Origin: Pseudaestuariivita atlantica
Lineage (GTDB): Bacteria > Pseudomonadota > Alphaproteobacteria > Rhodobacterales > Rhodobacteraceae
DNA: 64,000 bases
Reading direction: 5' to 3'
NCBI RefSeq assembly: GCF_001205715.1
Contig: NZ_AQQZ01000002.1
Coordinates: forward strand, 57,501 to 121,500
Notes under the pieces: generated by a model
Seen by the model: the letters and a program-made list of their open reading frames with translations, nothing else
Database searches by the model: none
What the model was told of the DNA's origin: nothing
Program-made: the position numbers and the translations under genes
Shown here: one piece after another, positions 56,142 through 64,000 of the stretch
Layout: each line of letters opens with the position of its first letter
How positions within the stretch are numbered: the first letter of the stretch is position 1

Positions 56142-57640
56142 GGTGCATCCTCCACGACGAAGGAGCTGTCGCCGCTGGCAGCGTAATCGAGCGCCCAGCT
56201 GAGTTCGCCGCGCGTTTCGGCATGCACGCTGAACAGCGGCTGGCCGGCGGCGACGGTGTCGCCGACGCGGGCGTGCAACCGAACGCCCGAGGTCTTGCGT
56301 CCGGGTGCCCCGGCGAGTTTCGCGATCTTCGCGATGCGGCGGTTGTCGATCGCGGTGATTGTTCCGGCGCGCGCGGCGGTCACCGGGCTGACCTGCGGCG
56401 CCGTGCCGGGTTCGCGGAACCCGCCCTGTGCGGCGCAGATCGCCATGAACCGCGCTTCCGCCGCGCCGCCGTCGAGAAGGTCGGCGGCCCGTGCGCGCCC
56501 ATCCGTTCCGGCCATGTCCAGCAGCGCCCCTGCGACATCGAGCGCCCGCGCGCGCAGATCGGCAGGGGCCTGCGGGTCGCGCCTCAGAACCGCCAGCACG
56601 TCATGCGCCTCCAGCGCCGGGCCGATCCCGAGCCCGACGGGTGTTGAACCGTCGCTGCGATGGATGGCAAGTGTCTGGCCAAGCGCGCCCGCGACGGCGG
56701 TCAATCGCCGCGAAAGGGACTGCGCTGCCATGTCCGAGCGGACCTTGGCCGTCGGCCCCACGGGCATGTCGATCAAGACGTGGCTCGACCCGGCGGCGGC
56801 CTTCTTGGACAGGATGCTGGCGACCATCAGGCCCTCGCTGTCGAAATCGAGGGGGCGTTCGATCCGGATCAGCATGTCGTCGGCGGGGCTGAGGTCCAAC
56901 CCGCCGCCCCAGACGATGCAGCCGCCCTCGGCCTCGACCACCCGCCGCATCGCGGACTGGTCGAGGGCGACGGGGGCCATGACTTCCATCGTGTCGGCGG
57001 TTCCGGCGGGCGAGGTGATCGCGCGGCTGGAGGTCTTGGGGATCAGGTGCCCAGCAGCGGCCACGATCGCCACGACGATCGGCGTCGTCCGGTTGCCGGG
57101 CAGGCCGCCGACGCAATGCTTGTCGAGCACCGGCCCGGCCCCCCAGTCGAGCCGCGCACCGGCGTCGCGCATGGCAAGCGTCAGGGCAGTGGTTTCCGCC
57201 GTATCCAGCCGGTCACCGGCGCAGGAGGTCACGAAGGCGCCAAGGTCGAGGTCCGAAAGGCGCCGCTGGACCGTGTCGGAGATGATCGCGCGGCAGCCGT
57301 CCTCGTCCAGTCTGCCGCCATAGACCTTGGCGCGGATCGAAGAGGCCGATGCCGGAGGCTCGGGGTGCGAGAACCGGCCGACGGCCCCCGGCTGAACCGT
57401 CATCGCCTCCCACGCCGTGTTGCTGAGAGCGGCGGTTTCCGGCGGCAGCCAATCCTCGCCGGTGATCACGTTGAGCGTCGCGATGATCCGTTTGCCGTCC
57501 AACTCGATCTCGATCCGAGTTTGCGTGGTGAACCCTTCCGAGCGGCACAGATGGCAATCCTCGTGCATGTAGACGACCGGGTGCCGGTAAGTGTCGATAT
57601 TGGCCGGAACTAGCGGCATCCTGTCGTGCTGTTCGGTCAT
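56138..57640 (-). CDS. AMP phosphorylase / thymidine-phosphorylase-family protein
   Basis: The protein has 500 residues. The N-terminal ~90 residues are the extra domain seen in archaeal-type AMP phosphorylases. The middle holds LDKHCVGGLPGNRTTPIVV and KTSSRAITSPAGTADTMEV, the pyrimidine/AMP-phosphorylase signature. It would release the base from a nucleoside 5'-phosphate and form ribose 1,5-bisphosphate. The next two genes encode a PRPP-synthetase-like protein and copA. No RuBisCO or ribose-1,5-bisphosphate isomerase gene is in the window. Confidence 0.86.
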   Translation of the reverse strand: MTEQHDRMPLVPANIDTYRHPVVYMHEDCHLCRSEGFTTQTRIEIELDGKRIIATLNVITGEDWLPPETAALSNTAWEAMTVQPGAVGRFSHPEPPASASSIRAKVYGGRLDEDGCRAIISDTVQRRLSDLDLGAFVTSCAGDRLDTAETTALTLAMRDAGARLDWGAGPVLDKHCVGGLPGNRTTPIVVAIVAAAGHLIPKTSSRAITSPAGTADTMEVMAPVALDQSAMRRVVEAEGGCIVWGGGLDLSPADDMLIRIERPLDFDSEGLMVASILSKKAAAGSSHVLIDMPVGPTAKVRSDMAAQSLSRRLTAVAGALGQTLAIHRSDGSTPVGLGIGPALEAHDVLAVLRRDPQAPADLRARALDVAGALLDMAGTDGRARAADLLDGGAAEARFMAICAAQGGFREPGTAPQVSPVTAARAGTITAIDNRRIAKIAKLAGAPGRKTSGVRLHARVGDTVAAGQPLFSVHAETRGELSWALDYAASGDSSFVVEDAP

Positions 57641-59019
57641 TTCGGCGCGTCCATCCGGATGGTTTCAAGGTGTTCGGGCACCCGCGCCCGACGGCCCAGC
57701 TCATGCGCGACCCGGCGGCGCAGCGTATCTGCAGCGTCGGGTTCGCCATGGGTCAGGTAGGTCATGCGTGGCGCCGGTGCGGCGCGCATCCATGACAGGA
57801 TCTCGTCGGCATCCGCGTGGCCCGAGAAGGATTCCAGTTGCACCACCTCGGCCTCGATCCGGTGCTCTTCGCCGAACACCCGGATGTCGCGCGCGCCTCC
57901 CGCAAGGGATGCCCCGCGTGTGCCTCCGGCCTGGAATCCTGAAAGGACGATGGCATTGCGCCGGTCGCCGCCAAAGCTGACGAGGTGGTGCAGGATGCGG
58001 CCGCCGGTCAGCATGCCGCTGGCCGAGATGATGATCATCGGCCCTTTGCGGGAGTTCAGTTCCTTGGATTGCGCGACCGAGTTCACGCGCTTGGCCAGGC
58101 GGAACATGTTATTGCAGTCCTCCCGGCTGACGTGGTGTTCGTCATGGTGGCGGTGATAGATTTCGGTCGCATCGACCGCCATCGGGCTGTTGAGGAAAAC
58201 CGGGACCTCGGGGATCTTGCCCCGATCCATCAGGCGCGCGATGTGGTGCATCAGCCCTTGCGCGCGGCCCACGGCAAAGGACGGGATCAGAACCGTCCCG
58301 CCCCGCCCGAGGACGCGTTTCAGCACGGGTGCAAGCTCTGCTTCGGGGTCGATATCGGGATGCTTCCGGTTCCCGTAGGTGGATTCGCAGACCAGCACGT
58401 CCGCGCCGCCAAACGGAACCGGCGGGCGCATCAGCGGGTCCCTGTCGTGTCCGAGATCGCCGCTGAAATGCACGGTTGTGCCATTGATGTTCAGGCGGAT
58501 CTGCGCCGCCCCAAGCAGGTGCCCGGCGGGAATGAATTCCGCCCGGATGCCATCGCCAAGGTCGACCGGTGCGTTGAACTGGACCGTGTCGATCCGCTCC
58601 AGCGCCGCCTTCGCGTCCTTCAGGGTGTAAAGCGGCGTGGGGTTCCTGTGTTCGGAAAACTGCTTCCGCCGCGCGTATTTCGCTTCCTCCTCCTGCAGAT
58701 GTCCGCTGTCGGGAAGGATCAGGCCGCACAGCTCTTTCGTGGCCGGGGTACACAGCACCCGGCCACGATAGCCCGCGCGGATCAGGGCCGGCAGGTAGCC
58801 GGAATGATCGAGATGCGCGTGCGTCAGCAGCACGGTGTCGATCCGGGCGGGTTGCACTGGAAAGGGTTTCCGGTTCCGCAGGCGCAACTGCTTGAACCCC
58901 TGGAAGAGGCCGCAATCGATCAGGATGCGGCGGTGCCCGCACTCGACCAGGTACCGCGATCCCGTCACGGTACCCGCGGCCCCGAGGAACCGCAGTGTTG
59001 GGCGGCCTTCGGACGTCAT
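57637..59019 (-). CDS. Beta-CASP metallo-beta-lactamase nuclease
   Basis: The protein has 460 residues. The MBL site has THAHLDHSGYLP, H in GHLLGAAQ, D in FSGDLGHD and, with the beta-CASP insert, the C-terminal SFSGHADADEIL and LTHGEPDAA. The family includes CPSF73-like RNases. It probably cleaves RNA. It overlaps both neighbours by 4 nt. Confidence 0.9.
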   Translation of the reverse strand: MTSEGRPTLRFLGAAGTVTGSRYLVECGHRRILIDCGLFQGFKQLRLRNRKPFPVQPARIDTVLLTHAHLDHSGYLPALIRAGYRGRVLCTPATKELCGLILPDSGHLQEEEAKYARRKQFSEHRNPTPLYTLKDAKAALERIDTVQFNAPVDLGDGIRAEFIPAGHLLGAAQIRLNINGTTVHFSGDLGHDRDPLMRPPVPFGGADVLVCESTYGNRKHPDIDPEAELAPVLKRVLGRGGTVLIPSFAVGRAQGLMHHIARLMDRGKIPEVPVFLNSPMAVDATEIYHRHHDEHHVSREDCNNMFRLAKRVNSVAQSKELNSRKGPMIIISASGMLTGGRILHHLVSFGGDRRNAIVLSGFQAGGTRGASLAGGARDIRVFGEEHRIEAEVVQLESFSGHADADEILSWMRAAPAPRMTYLTHGEPDAADTLRRRVAHELGRRARVPEHLETIRMDAPK

Positions 59020-59303
59020 CCAGCCGCCCTGTCAGCGAAGAAATTGTAGAGCGGCGCAAAGATCAGGGCCACGAACCAGCCGTAAAGCACGGTTTCGACA
59101 AGCCCGAGGACGAAGCCGCCAAGGCTGATGCCGTTCACCCAGGGCAGCAACGGCAGCCACAGGGAGGTCATGCTTTGGCCGGGAAAGACCAGATCGAAGA
59201 GCACGCAGATCACGTAGGTGATCGCGAAGAAAATGCCGAGGCTCCACGCGAGCGGTGCGATCGGCACATGCGAATGCGCGTGGGTGTCTGTCGAGTGTGC
59301 CAT
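59016..59303 (-). CDS. DUF5676-like small membrane protein
   Basis: The protein has 95 residues and two helices; its block VICVLFDLVFPG...LPWVNGISLGGFVLGLVE and final FAPLYNFF resemble DUF5676 proteins, often near metal and stress genes. A His-rich start (HSTDTHAHSH) precedes the first helix. The ATG at 59303 has AAGAGGAGA upstream. It is the first gene of the reverse-strand train. Confidence 0.72.
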   Translation of the reverse strand: MAHSTDTHAHSHVPIAPLAWSLGIFFAITYVICVLFDLVFPGQSMTSLWLPLLPWVNGISLGGFVLGLVETVLYGWFVALIFAPLYNFFADRAAG

Positions 59304-59524
59304 TGTCGGTCTCCTCTTGCTGTCGCGCCCGCAGGCGTTTTCCATGGGGCGTGACAGGTAGACGCTCGACACGTGCGGGCATTACAGATTTTGATTGGTG
59401 CCAGGAATTGCCCGCCTTCGGTGCGGATATCTGAACGAATCCGGAACTGGACCATGCCTCCGCATGAGCATTGCGCTGACCGCATGGCTGAAACGCGCCC
59501 AAAGAAGAAAAACGCTCTTCCATT

Positions 59525-59542
59525 TAATATGCAGACATATTA
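59525..59542. promoter_or_regulatory. 7-bp inverted repeat with 4-bp centre
   Basis: TAATATG-CAGA-CATATTA is a perfect inverted repeat inside the AT-rich core of the divergent control region, a fair operator candidate. Confidence 0.5.
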
Positions 59543-59566
59543 TTTTATGACGTACTTGACCCCGAA

Positions 59567-59580
59567 TTGATCCAGCGCAA
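59567..59580. promoter_or_regulatory. FNR/FnrL-like box (imperfect)
   Basis: TTGATCCAGCGCAA fits TTGAT-N4-ATCAA except for two bases in the right half (CGCAA). A low-oxygen role is hinted at by the fermentation-type genes (ackA, pta) on the forward side. Confidence 0.4.
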
Positions 59581-59664
59581 GGACGAAGAACCTGATTCGT
59601 CCTAGGCTGGAGCGATACCGGCGAGTCCCCACTTCGGGCCACTAGAGATTCTGGAGGATCTGGC

Positions 59665-60297
59665 ATGTCAGCCGTGAGACAACTGCAAGAACCCGAAGCG
59701 TTCTTCGAAGATGACCAGCTTGGCATGCGGTTGATCGCATGCCGGACGTCATTCCTTGGCTTCCTGATGAAGCGACTGGGCGACCGGGCCGAAGCCGAAG
59801 ACGTGCTGCAGGATTTCTGTGTTCGCGTGATGTCGCGGACCCAGCAGTTGCGCGAAGCGGAGCGCATGGATGCATGGCTTTATGCCGTGTTGCGGTCTGT
59901 CCTGAACGACCACTACCGCAAGAACGGTCGCAGACGCCGGCTGCAGGAGGCGGTCACACTGGAAATGGTGACGGCCGAGGATTGCGAGGACGCCCCCGAC
60001 GAGGCGCAGCACATCTGTCATTGCGCGAGCGGCCTGTTGTCCAGCCTGCGTCCGGCGGATGCCGAGCTGATCCAGCGCATCGATCTTGACGGGGAAGACC
60101 GCAGCGCCGTCGCCGGTTCGCTGGATGTGCAACCGGGAACGCTGAATGTCCGCCTTCACCGCGCGCGCATCGCGTTGCGCGACCGGCTTCTCGATCACTG
60201 CGGATGTTGCTGCGAAGACGGTTTCCAGGACTGTTCCTGCCCGCCGCAGGGCTGTGAGTCCGCGGACAGCGAAAACCATTGCGGCGATCACGGGTAG
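59665..60297 (+). CDS. ECF sigma factor with Cys/His-rich C-terminal tail
   Basis: The protein has 210 residues. Region 2 has AEDVLQDFCVRVM and AWLYAVLRSVLNDHYRK; region 4 has DRSAVAGSLDVQPGTLNVRLHRARIALR. The last ~35 residues hold about 10 cysteines and two histidines (HCGCCC, CSC, GCESAD, HCGDHG), which could bind zinc or copper or sense redox in cis. No separate anti-sigma gene with membrane helices is seen. Confidence 0.82.
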   Translation: MSAVRQLQEPEAFFEDDQLGMRLIACRTSFLGFLMKRLGDRAEAEDVLQDFCVRVMSRTQQLREAERMDAWLYAVLRSVLNDHYRKNGRRRRLQEAVTLEMVTAEDCEDAPDEAQHICHCASGLLSSLRPADAELIQRIDLDGEDRSAVAGSLDVQPGTLNVRLHRARIALRDRLLDHCGCCCEDGFQDCSCPPQGCESADSENHCGDHG

Positions 60298-60390
60298 AAA
60301 AAAGTTCGACCCGAAAGCTGTAATGTTTTCGCCCAGCCGACGTCCTCCCTTTGACGACAATGCAGGACGCATAGCGCAAAGAGAGCGAAA

Positions 60391-60756
60391 ATGGGCGGAG
60401 AGCGACGGGGATGTTCCCAGCTGGTTGTCATCGAGACCGGGCCGGGAGACGACTTTCAAAGGTTGATCGACGCGCTGTTCTGCGCCTGCCTGCCCCATCT
60501 GGACACCCCCGAAAAGTCGCTGCGTCGTGACTTGTTTCGCATGGTCGACCTTGAAGGCATCGCGCTCGCGGAAGCCAGTGAGGCGCTCGGGATTTCGCAT
60601 GCTCATGCGGTGGATCTGCAGGAACGGACACGGCGCGAGATCGCGGTCCTGCTGACCCTCGGGCTTGGCCCGCCCGGCGGCGCGACCCTCGAAAACGAAC
60701 CGATGACGGGTTGCTGCTGTGCAACCCCACCCAAGAACCCGGTCTGGAGGACCTAG
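60391..60756 (+). CDS. Small sigma-region-4-like HTH protein with CCC tail
   Basis: The protein has 121 residues. LEGIALAEASEALGISHAHAVDLQERTRREI reads like sigma region 4 without a region 2, and the C-terminus has TGCCCAT. It lies 93 bp after the ECF sigma gene. It may be a co-regulator or a partial sigma relic; function unknown. The next gene starts two bases after its stop codon. Confidence 0.6.
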   Translation: MGGERRGCSQLVVIETGPGDDFQRLIDALFCACLPHLDTPEKSLRRDLFRMVDLEGIALAEASEALGISHAHAVDLQERTRREIAVLLTLGLGPPGGATLENEPMTGCCCATPPKNPVWRT

Positions 60757-60758
60757 CC

Positions 60759-62540
60759 ATGGCAAAGACCAAACTTGCGACATCCGAGAAGGCGAAAGCG
60801 GCTGCTGCCGCCAGCGCAAACCGGAACCTTTCGCCCAACGAATCTGACGCCGCCGACACACCTGCGGTTCGACCGATCACCGGACAGGCCCCGTACGCCC
60901 GCGACGTGATGGAGCGGTGGGTCCTGTTTCTCGACACCCTGCGGCAACGCGCGGACAACATGATCGAACATGAACGGCAGGGCATGCCGCCACTTCTCCA
61001 CTTCAAGCACGAAACCATCCTTGACGCCCGCACGTTCGACACCCCGGCCAACTATGCCCTTCTGCGGATCACCGAGGTCGGGGACGATTGCTGGGAAGAC
61101 TGCGTCGACGACTCCAAGCCGCCGGTGATCGTGATCGATCCTCGCGCGGGACACGGGCCGGGCATCGGCGGCTTCAAGCGTGACAGCGAAGTCGGCATGG
61201 CCATGCACGAGGGCCACCCGGTTTATTTCGTGATGTTCTACCCCGAACCCATGCCGGGCCAGACGCTGGCGGATGTGCATCACGCCCTGCGCCGCTTCGT
61301 GGAAGAGGTCGCCCGCCGCCATCCCGATCACCCGCCCGTGCTGTACGGCAATTGCCAGGCCGGCTGGGCGGCTACCCTGTTGGCGGCGGATTGTCATGGC
61401 CTGACCGGGCCGGTGGTTCTGAACGGATCGCCCCTGTCCTACTGGGCGGGCGACGCCGGCGACAACACGATGCGGATGCTGGGTGGTCTGTCTGGCGGCA
61501 ACTGGATGGCGCACCTTGTGTCGGACCTCGGCGATGGCCGCATAGACGGTGCGTGGCTGGCGCAGAACTTCGAAAACCTGCAGCCCGAAAAGGCGATCTG
61601 GGAAAAATACGCCCACCTGTTCAGCCATGTGGATGACGAACGGGAGCGGTTTCTCGAATTCGAGCGCTGGTGGAACGGCTTCTATTTCCTCAGCCGCGAG
61701 GAGATCATGGCCATCACCGAGAACCTGTTCATCGGCAACAAGCTGGAAAGCGGCGAGATGCGGATTTGTGACGATTGCACCGCGGATCTGCGGCGCATCC
61801 ACAATCCGCTGGTCGTGTTCGCCTCGCGCGGCGACAACATCACGCCGCCCGAACAGGCGCTGGGCTGGATCCCCCGCGTGTATGCCGACACGGCGGAACT
61901 GAAGGCGGCGGGACAGCGGATCGTGTACCTCATCAACCCGCATGTGGGGCACCTCGGCATCTTCGTATCCGCCTCGGTGGCGCAGCTGGAGCACCGGGCC
62001 ATTCTCGAAAGCCTCGACGAGATCGAGGCGCTGCCGCCGGGCCTTTACGAGATGAAGATCGACAACCCGTCGGGAGACCGCGATTGCCACAAACCGGCCT
62101 TCACGGTGACGTTCGAACCGCGCGAGGTGTCCGATATCGCCACGGCGCGTCCGGTGGACACGCTTGCGAACGTCGCCGAGGTGTCGCGCATCAACGAGAC
62201 GGCCTACGACACGTTCATGGGGCCGTGGATACGCGCCATGGCGACCCCGGCGGGTGCCGAAATGATGCAGGCGATGCACCCGATGCGATGGACGCGGCTG
62301 ATGTTCTCGGAGCGGTACAATCCGTGGATGCGGTACGTCCGGTCAACGGCCGACACGATCCGCGAGACCCGGACGCCGCTTGCCGAAAACGATCCGGCGA
62401 TCCTGGCCGAACGCGAGGCGCTGGACGCCATCGGGCGGTCCCTCGGGGCGGCACGCATTGGTCGCGACGAGGCGATAGCGGCGGTGTTCAAGGCCCTGTA
62501 CGCGCCGGGTTTCGGTCTCTTGCCGACGCGCGGGGCCTGA
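60759..62540 (+). CDS. DUF3141 alpha/beta-hydrolase-like protein
   Basis: The protein has 593 residues, a DUF3141 family member close to PHA-synthase-type hydrolases. The nucleophile turn is GNCQAG, with Cys in place of Ser as in PhaC. A substrate is not known; the family often sits near ackA/pta and stress genes, as here. The ATG at 60759 has GGAGG upstream. Confidence 0.83.
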   Translation: MAKTKLATSEKAKAAAAASANRNLSPNESDAADTPAVRPITGQAPYARDVMERWVLFLDTLRQRADNMIEHERQGMPPLLHFKHETILDARTFDTPANYALLRITEVGDDCWEDCVDDSKPPVIVIDPRAGHGPGIGGFKRDSEVGMAMHEGHPVYFVMFYPEPMPGQTLADVHHALRRFVEEVARRHPDHPPVLYGNCQAGWAATLLAADCHGLTGPVVLNGSPLSYWAGDAGDNTMRMLGGLSGGNWMAHLVSDLGDGRIDGAWLAQNFENLQPEKAIWEKYAHLFSHVDDERERFLEFERWWNGFYFLSREEIMAITENLFIGNKLESGEMRICDDCTADLRRIHNPLVVFASRGDNITPPEQALGWIPRVYADTAELKAAGQRIVYLINPHVGHLGIFVSASVAQLEHRAILESLDEIEALPPGLYEMKIDNPSGDRDCHKPAFTVTFEPREVSDIATARPVDTLANVAEVSRINETAYDTFMGPWIRAMATPAGAEMMQAMHPMRWTRLMFSERYNPWMRYVRSTADTIRETRTPLAENDPAILAEREALDAIGRSLGAARIGRDEAIAAVFKALYAPGFGLLPTRGA

Positions 62541-62682
62541 CCCGTGCGGTCAATTCTCAGCGGCTGGCTGGTCAATGCTCCAAGCGTGGCCCGCAGGGCC
62601 ATGCACCCGACCGGGCGCAGCCCTTCCATCGACAGGGACATGGGCCATTGCGCTGACCGAACCAACGCGAAAGCCGGGACCG

Positions 62683-63903
62683 ATGAACAGCGATAAAACC
62701 ATGCCCGACGCGGTGATACTTGTTCTCAACGCGGGCTCGTCCAGCCTGAAATTCGCGGTGTTCGATGCAACCCGACCCGACAGCGCCATCTTGCGTGGCG
62801 CGGTGACGCGGATCGGGACGCCCGCTGCCGGCGTGACGTTGCGCATGGATGGCGAGACCAGCGCGCCGGTCCTCGACGGGCCCGTGCAGGATCATCACGA
62901 TGCGCTTGTCCGGGTGCTGAAAACACTTTCGGATCAGGGTATCACGGACCGGATATCGGTGGTCGGCCACCGGGTCGCTCATGGTGGGCCGGACTGCGAT
63001 TGCCCCCTTGCCGTCACGCCCGCGCTTCTCGAGCGGTTGCGTGACCTTGTGCCGCTAGCCCCCCTGCACCTGCCGGCGAATATCGCCGGGATCGAGGCCG
63101 TCTCCGCGCGCCGTCCCGACATCCCGCAGATCGCCTGCTTCGACACGGCGTTTCACAACCAAATGCCGGGCGTCGCGCAGATGACCGGGCTTCCGCTTGC
63201 GATGCAATCGCCGGAGCTGAGGCGCTACGGCTATCATGGCCTCAGCTACGAATACATCGTTGAGGCGCTGGGCCGGGACTGGGTCGATGTTGCGTCTGAA
63301 CGCATCATCGTGGCGCACCTTGGCAACGGCGCCTCGCTCGCCGCCATCCGCAATGGACGGTCGATCGATACGACGATGGGATTTTCGACCATATCGGGCG
63401 TGCCGATGGGCACCCGGTCGGGCGATATCGATCCGGGCCTCTTGCTGCATTTGCAGACCGACCATGGCATGTCGGCAGAGGAACTGGGGGACCTTCTGGA
63501 AACCGGCGCGGGGCTTTTGGGCCTGTCGGGTGTCAGCCGCAACATGGCCGACCTGATCGACCATCACGACCCCGCGTCGGCCGATGCGATCCGGTATTTC
63601 TGCTACCACGTGCGCCGCCATCTCGTCGCGCTTACCGCGCCGCTGGAAGGCATCGATCGCCTCGTCTTTACCGGTGGGATCGGGACCAATGCAGCGCAGG
63701 TCAGGTCGCTGGTCTGCGCGGGCCTGGACTACCTGGGGCTGAAGCTGGATGCCGTCGCAAACGAGGACAACAGCCGGATCATTTCGGCACGGTCGTCCCG
63801 CGTGGTCGTCGAGGTGCGCGAGACGGACGAGGAATCCATGATCGCCGCCCACGTGTATCGGCTTTGCGGAACATGCGCCGACACGGTGAGGGAGGCTTCG
63901 TGA
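62683..63903 (+). CDS. ackA: Acetate kinase
   Basis: The protein has 406 residues. VLNAGSSSLKFAVF, DTAFHNQMP, HLGNGASLAAI and FTGGIG are acetate-kinase signatures. It makes acetyl phosphate or ATP plus acetate. The next gene starts at its stop codon and encodes the likely partner phosphotransacetylase. The longer in-frame start (62575) has no ribosome site. Confidence 0.95.
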   Translation: MNSDKTMPDAVILVLNAGSSSLKFAVFDATRPDSAILRGAVTRIGTPAAGVTLRMDGETSAPVLDGPVQDHHDALVRVLKTLSDQGITDRISVVGHRVAHGGPDCDCPLAVTPALLERLRDLVPLAPLHLPANIAGIEAVSARRPDIPQIACFDTAFHNQMPGVAQMTGLPLAMQSPELRRYGYHGLSYEYIVEALGRDWVDVASERIIVAHLGNGASLAAIRNGRSIDTTMGFSTISGVPMGTRSGDIDPGLLLHLQTDHGMSAEELGDLLETGAGLLGLSGVSRNMADLIDHHDPASADAIRYFCYHVRRHLVALTAPLEGIDRLVFTGGIGTNAAQVRSLVCAGLDYLGLKLDAVANEDNSRIISARSSRVVVEVRETDEESMIAAHVYRLCGTCADTVREAS

Positions 63904-64000
63904 TGACGAAAGGGGATTCACCAAGCAAACTGGGCGATCTCGTCGCGCTTGCCCGCGCGACCGGTCCGGTTCGCGTTGCCGTGGCGGATGCCGCGCAGGG
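63903..64000 (+). CDS. Phosphate acetyl/butyryltransferase (partial, runs off the window)
   Basis: The ATG at 63903 overlaps the ackA stop (TGATG). The first 32 residues (LGDLVALARATGPVRVAVADAAQ in part) match the start of the phosphate acetyl/butyryltransferase domain, usually fused after a MaoC or enoyl-CoA-hydratase part in this group. Most of the gene lies past 64000. Confidence 0.65.
   Translation, partial: MTKGDSPSKLGDLVALARATGPVRVAVADAAQ

Larger units (their letters stand above)
59304..59664. other. 361-bp shared control region of divergent stress genes
   Basis: The region lies between the DUF5676-like gene (reverse) and the ECF sigma gene (forward). Its middle (about 59500-59560) is AT-rich, unlike the GC-rich flanks. 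It contains the inverted repeat at 59525 and the FNR-like box at 59567. No further gene is seen. Confidence 0.7.

Overview
The window is high-GC DNA from an alphaproteobacterium, most likely a marine member of the Rhodobacteraceae (roseobacter group). The evidence is a CcrM-type methyltransferase gene with GANTC sites in its leader, a petABC cytochrome bc1 operon, a fused-subunit Mnh/Pha cation antiporter operon, a NAD-linked formate dehydrogenase, and an rRNA operon ending 23S-5S-tRNA-fMet. No organism name can be read from the sequence. I could run no database search, so all family names rest on recognised motifs and gene order.

Layout. 0-4.3 kb: the 3' end of an rRNA operon (partial 23S, 5S, tRNA-fMet). 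A reverse-strand gene for a DUF4157/deaminase-like toxin protein sits between 5S and the tRNA, and the 3' part of the tRNA plus its terminator is duplicated just downstream. 4.3-6 kb: a membrane-tethered winged-helix protein and small secreted proteins around an inverted-repeat array. 6-19.4 kb: mostly core genes (rnhB, ccrM, an EamA transporter, aroC, petABC, an outer-membrane barrel, a GST, a PaiB-like protein, mtaB, dapF, tRNA-Lys, an SDR, pobA). 19.4-25.4 kb: mnhABCDEFG, with A and B fused. 25.7-34.7 kb: a LysR regulator with a two-subunit formate dehydrogenase, then a GntR regulator, formyl-CoA:oxalate CoA-transferase and a ketopantoate-reductase-like protein. Together these suggest C1/C2-acid (formate/oxalate) metabolism.

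35.0-41.1 kb: four genes joined by ATGA stop/start overlaps, which match no system I know. They encode a dual-Rossmann FAD/NAD-type oxidoreductase with an N-terminal Cys cluster, a 272-aa protein of unknown fold, a 911-aa PIN-like nuclease with a long helical C-terminal region, and a membrane protein resembling a potassium channel with a degenerate selectivity filter. The pattern of a possible sensor, a nuclease and a membrane effector makes this the best candidate here for an undescribed, possibly defence-type, system. That function is inference.

41.3-64 kb: a metal/stress and low-oxygen type island. It has a Met-rich EF-hand protein divergent from a two-component system, then a long reverse-strand gene train (59.3 down to 46.0 kb), mostly with 4-nt overlaps. 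The train encodes a DUF5676-like protein, a beta-CASP nuclease, an AMP-phosphorylase-type enzyme, a PRPP-synthetase-like protein, a copper-type P-ATPase, a DUF2933-like protein, a saccharopine-dehydrogenase-like protein, a 43-aa protein, a binding-protein-like protein, a ferric-reductase-like membrane protein, an APC permease, an ATC-hydrolase-like protein, a membrane protein and a cytochrome c. Divergent from it run a Cys-tailed ECF sigma factor, a small sigma-region-4-like protein, a DUF3141 hydrolase, acetate kinase and the start of a phosphate acetyltransferase. The shared 361-bp control region is AT-rich and carries an inverted repeat and an imperfect FNR-like box.
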